Shown here: piece by piece, positions 62,034 to 64,000 of the stretch | Position numbering within the stretch: position 1 is the stretch's first letter | How the letters are laid out: the number at the start of each line of letters is the position of its first letter | Origin: a bacterium | GTDB lineage: Bacteria > UBP6 > UBA1177 | NCBI GenBank assembly: GCA_017961325.1 | Contig: JAGCXM010000018.1 | Coordinates: 1 to 64,000 of the forward strand | Length of the DNA: 64,000 nt | Reading direction: 5' to 3' | Notes under the pieces: generated by a model | Database searches by the model: none | Seen by the model: only the letters and a program-made list of their open reading frames with translations | Told to the model about the DNA's origin: nothing | Program-made: the position numbers and the translations under genes

Positions 62034-62641
62034 TTTCTATCCACGAATTTTCTCACAATAAATTCGGCAGCAAACAAAATGCCCATTAAGATATACGATA
62101 TTCCGCCGTTGTAAAGAGACCAGATTTTATCCGCATCGTCCGGCAACAATCCGAAAATTTTTTCTGAAAAAACGGTGAAAATTGCGACAGTTCCGTTGAA
62201 AATAAAGAAAATGCACCAGGCAATTGTCACTTTTCTGCAGTAAATTTCAACCTTTTTTTCGTGAAAAGAGCCTTTTATAGACTTATCGGCAAGAGTTGCG
62301 AAACGAAAAATCATATTCGGCCCGTAAATAAGAGTTGAACCGAAAAACATTAATAAAATCAAATTGATAGCGACCGGATAAAGTTTAAGGAAAATAGATT
62401 CGTTTGTTAAAAAGCAGAGCAGACCGGCAAGAAAAAATAGAACAGAAGTCGCAAGCGGTTTCCATTCAAGTTTTTTCTCCTTTTTTTTGGCCGAAACACT
62501 GACGAAAAGCGCCGCCGCAAGGGCTATTATGCAGAGTGAAAGGAGTTTTAAAGGAAGTTTGAAAACAACTAAAAGTACAAAAACTAAAATCGGATAAAGT
62601 ATTGAAAGAACATAGAAAAATATTCGGAATGCTTTTTTCAT
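62027..62641 (-). CDS. COG4648-type membrane protein of the APE-like locus
   Basis: 204 residues, about six hydrophobic segments, with conserved ERx-less pairs such as YPVAINLILLMFFGSTLIYGPNMIFRFA and RKVTIAWCIFFIFNGTVAIF. This pattern matches the COG4648 membrane proteins found next to ACPs in APE loci (ApeG type), whose exact function is unknown. It is placed as usual between the ACP genes and the ligase. Confidence 0.85.
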   Translation of the reverse strand: MKKAFRIFFYVLSILYPILVFVLLVVFKLPLKLLSLCIIALAAALFVSVSAKKKEKKLEWKPLATSVLFFLAGLLCFLTNESIFLKLYPVAINLILLMFFGSTLIYGPNMIFRFATLADKSIKGSFHEKKVEIYCRKVTIAWCIFFIFNGTVAIFTVFSEKIFGLLPDDADKIWSLYNGGISYILMGILFAAEFIVRKFVDRKW

Positions 62642-62659
62642 CTGAAAAGTTTAGAAGAA

Positions 62660-62941
62660 CTATTTACTGCCTTCCTTCGGCAGAACTTCGTCGGAAAGAT
62701 ATGGAGCAAGCGCGTCAACAACATCCTGAACGTTACGGACACTTCTTAAAATCGAAGGATCGATGTTACCTTTTCCGGCTGGGATGTACTCTTTCATTTT
62801 GACGAAAAGGTCGATTGCATCAATTGAATCAAGGTTAAGATCTTCTCTCAGATCAGCTTGGGGAGTTATAAGATTTTCGTCGATTTCGAATTCTGCGGCA
62901 AGTATCTTTTTAAGTTCGCTGAATATTTCTTCCTTTTTCAT
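62660..62941 (-). CDS. Acyl carrier protein of the APE-like locus (second in operon)
   Basis: 93 residues. Phosphopantetheine site LREDLNLDSIDAIDLFVKM with Ser about 37. Acidic helical bundle as in other ACPs. The sequence differs from the ACP upstream, so the two are not recent copies; APE loci typically carry two ACPs. It follows the first ACP by 9 bp. Confidence 0.93.
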   Translation of the reverse strand: MKKEEIFSELKKILAAEFEIDENLITPQADLREDLNLDSIDAIDLFVKMKEYIPAGKGNIDPSILRSVRNVQDVVDALAPYLSDEVLPKEGSK

Positions 62942-62950
62942 ATTTTGCTC

Positions 62951-63217
62951 CTATTTTGCTTCATTTTTTGTTGAATTTATGTATTCGGCCAAAGCGTTGA
63001 CGGATGCGAAATGCTTCCTGTTTTCGGCATTGTCTGACGAAAATTTAATCCCGAATTTCTTTTTTAGCGCAACGCCGAGTTCAAGCGCGTCAATTGAATC
63101 AAGCCCCAAACCTTCTCCGAAAATAGGCTCTGAATCAACGATGTCTTCAGGCTTGACGTCTTCAAGTTCCAAAGATTCAATGATAACTTTTTTTATCTCG
63201 TTTTTTAATTCTTCCAT
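62951..63217 (-). CDS. Acyl carrier protein of the APE-like locus (first in operon)
   Basis: 88 residues from ATG 63217 (GAGGAAAC); the longer frame to 63445 runs through the promoter and into tgt and is rejected. Phosphopantetheine site GEGLGLDSIDALELGVAL with Ser about 41, and an N-terminal helix MEELKNEIKKVIIESL. First gene of the operon. Confidence 0.93.
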   Translation of the reverse strand: MEELKNEIKKVIIESLELEDVKPEDIVDSEPIFGEGLGLDSIDALELGVALKKKFGIKFSSDNAENRKHFASVNALAEYINSTKNEAK

Positions 63218-63244
63218 GTTTCCTCGCTTTTGAAATTCAATGTT

Positions 63245-63300
63245 GCGGAGGTCTCCGCCAAAAATCCGCAGTATTATAGGGATTTTTGGTTTAAAGGCAA
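63245..63300 (-). promoter_or_regulatory. Promoter and leader hairpin of the APE-like operon
   Basis: On the minus strand TTGCCT (63295-63300) and a perfect TATAAT (63273-63278) are 16 bp apart, 56 bp before the first ACP start. A dyad GCGGAG/CTCCGC (63245-63250, 63253-63258) follows in the leader. Confidence 0.6.
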
Positions 63301-63362
63301 ATTTTTTTAATGTCTTTGATTCTCTTGTTTCGTTGAAAACGGAATTTTCAGAAAATAAAGTC

Positions 63363-64000
63363 TTATCTTTCGTAAACTTGAGAAATTTCCGAGTAAAATC
63401 CGGATATTGTTCCTTCTTCAATCCGTTTGCGGGCTTCTGCGGCAAGATCGAGATAGAAATGAAGGTTGTGAATAGAATTCAGAATCGGCGAGAGGTATTC
63501 GCCCGCTTTGTAGAGATGTCTCAGGTATGCGCGGCTGAAATTGCGGCAGGTGTAGCAGCTGCAGTGCTCATCCACCGGTCGCGTGTCACGTTCAAATTCG
63601 GCGCGTTTGATGTTCATTGTACCGTTCCGCGTGAAAAGCTGGCCGTTCCTCGCGTTTCTGGTCGGCATTACGCAGTCAAACATGTCGACTCCTTCCAGAA
63701 TCCCTTTGATGATGTCGCGCGGAGTTCCGACACCCATGAGGTATCTCGGTTTATCGGCCGGAAGCTGATGCGGGATAGCTTCAAGAGTTTTGTACATCTC
63801 TTCCTTTTCTTCGCCGACGCTGAGTCCGCCGATAGAAAAACCGTCAAATGGAAGTGCCGTCATTTCTTCAAGGTGTTTCATCCTGAGTTCTATGTCGGTT
63901 CCGCCCTGAGTTATTCCGAAGAGGGCGTTACTGCTTTTTCTTGCCTCCAAACAGCGCTGTGCCCAGCGCGTCGTGCGCTCCATCGAATCGATCATATAGT
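63363..64000 (-). CDS. tgt: tRNA-guanine (queuine) transglycosylase, C-terminal part
   Basis: At least 212 residues; the N-terminal part lies beyond the right window edge, so the Met at 63995 is internal. It exchanges guanine-34 for the queuosine precursor in tRNAs. Seen: FGITQGGTDIELR, LMGVGTPRDIIKGI, the catalytic nucleophile Asp region MFDCVMPTRNARNGQLF, and the zinc site CSCYTCRNFSRAYLRHL. The stop is 146 bp upstream of the APE-like operon in the same orientation. Confidence 0.95.
   Translation of the reverse strand, partial: YMIDSMERTTRWAQRCLEARKSSNALFGITQGGTDIELRMKHLEEMTALPFDGFSIGGLSVGEEKEEMYKTLEAIPHQLPADKPRYLMGVGTPRDIIKGILEGVDMFDCVMPTRNARNGQLFTRNGTMNIKRAEFERDTRPVDEHCSCYTCRNFSRAYLRHLYKAGEYLSPILNSIHNLHFYLDLAAEARKRIEEGTISGFYSEISQVYER

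Noticed and set aside
62951-63445. 164-aa version of the first ACP
   Set aside because: The extension crosses the TATAAT promoter and runs into tgt; ATG 63217 has a good ribosome site and gives a normal ACP length.

Overview
The window looks like chromosomal DNA of a strictly anaerobic, Gram-negative (double-membrane) bacterium of moderate GC. Pyruvate:ferredoxin oxidoreductase and a membrane pyrophosphatase of the K+-dependent signature point to anaerobic, PPi-based energetics. A LolA-like carrier, lipoproteins, a predicted outer-membrane beta-barrel and an aryl-polyene-type lipid locus point to an outer membrane. I cannot name the phylum. Repeated DUF1566 (Lcl-type) secreted proteins, acidic surface proteins and unusual Cys-containing C-termini suggest a lineage outside the well-studied model groups. 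TGA is a normal stop here; TTG and GTG starts are common.

Region by region. 1-4.9 kb: a 5'-truncated, frameshifted copy of the PFOR 3' end, a membrane protein, three secreted or lipoprotein genes, a repeat-rich gap and a small DUF4160 gene pair bracketed by dispersed repeats. 4.9-16 kb: housekeeping genes (PFOR, recR, ybaB, nagZ, class II aldolase, an ankyrin protein, fabZ, a UvrD/PcrA helicase). 16-17.1 kb: an AT-rich gap with four DnaA-box-like nonamers, a small secreted protein and tRNA-Pro(CGG). 17.2-25 kb: a large surface protein, cdd-punA salvage, purF-purH synthesis and a subtilase; the surface protein and the subtilase share a GCSV-type C-terminus. 25-40 kb: a RelB/PIN toxin-antitoxin pair, a second DUF1566 protein, PfkB kinase plus SMR protein, 5'-nucleotidase, gamma-carbonic-anhydrase-like protein, SWIM-SNF2 ATPase, hppA, a radical-SAM/DUF4130 DNA-metabolism pair, an outer-membrane protein, LMW phosphatase and a DUF4143 ATPase.

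41-63 kb is the most interesting part. Read on the minus strand from 63.2 kb, an aryl-polyene (APE)-like operon runs ACP, ACP, COG4648 membrane protein, AMP ligase, hotdog dehydratase, glycosyltransferase, acyltransferase, thioesterase, small lipoprotein. It is then interrupted, and resumes at 45.2 kb with LolA-like carrier, MMPL exporter and ketosynthase. The roughly 12.5 kb between the halves is a genome-defence island. It holds a type III (ToxN/AbiQ-like) toxin-antitoxin locus whose toxin has one in-frame TGA, a Vsr/McrC/McrB restriction module with a 26-bp perfect palindrome between mcrB and mcrC, an AT-rich four-gene operon (DNA methyltransferase, zinc-hook ABC ATPase, middle component, PD-(D/E)xK nuclease) that fits an ABC-three-component system with its own methylase, a Phd/RelE pair, and a second DUF4143 ATPase. 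Direct repeats bracket the last two items. The window ends inside tgt.
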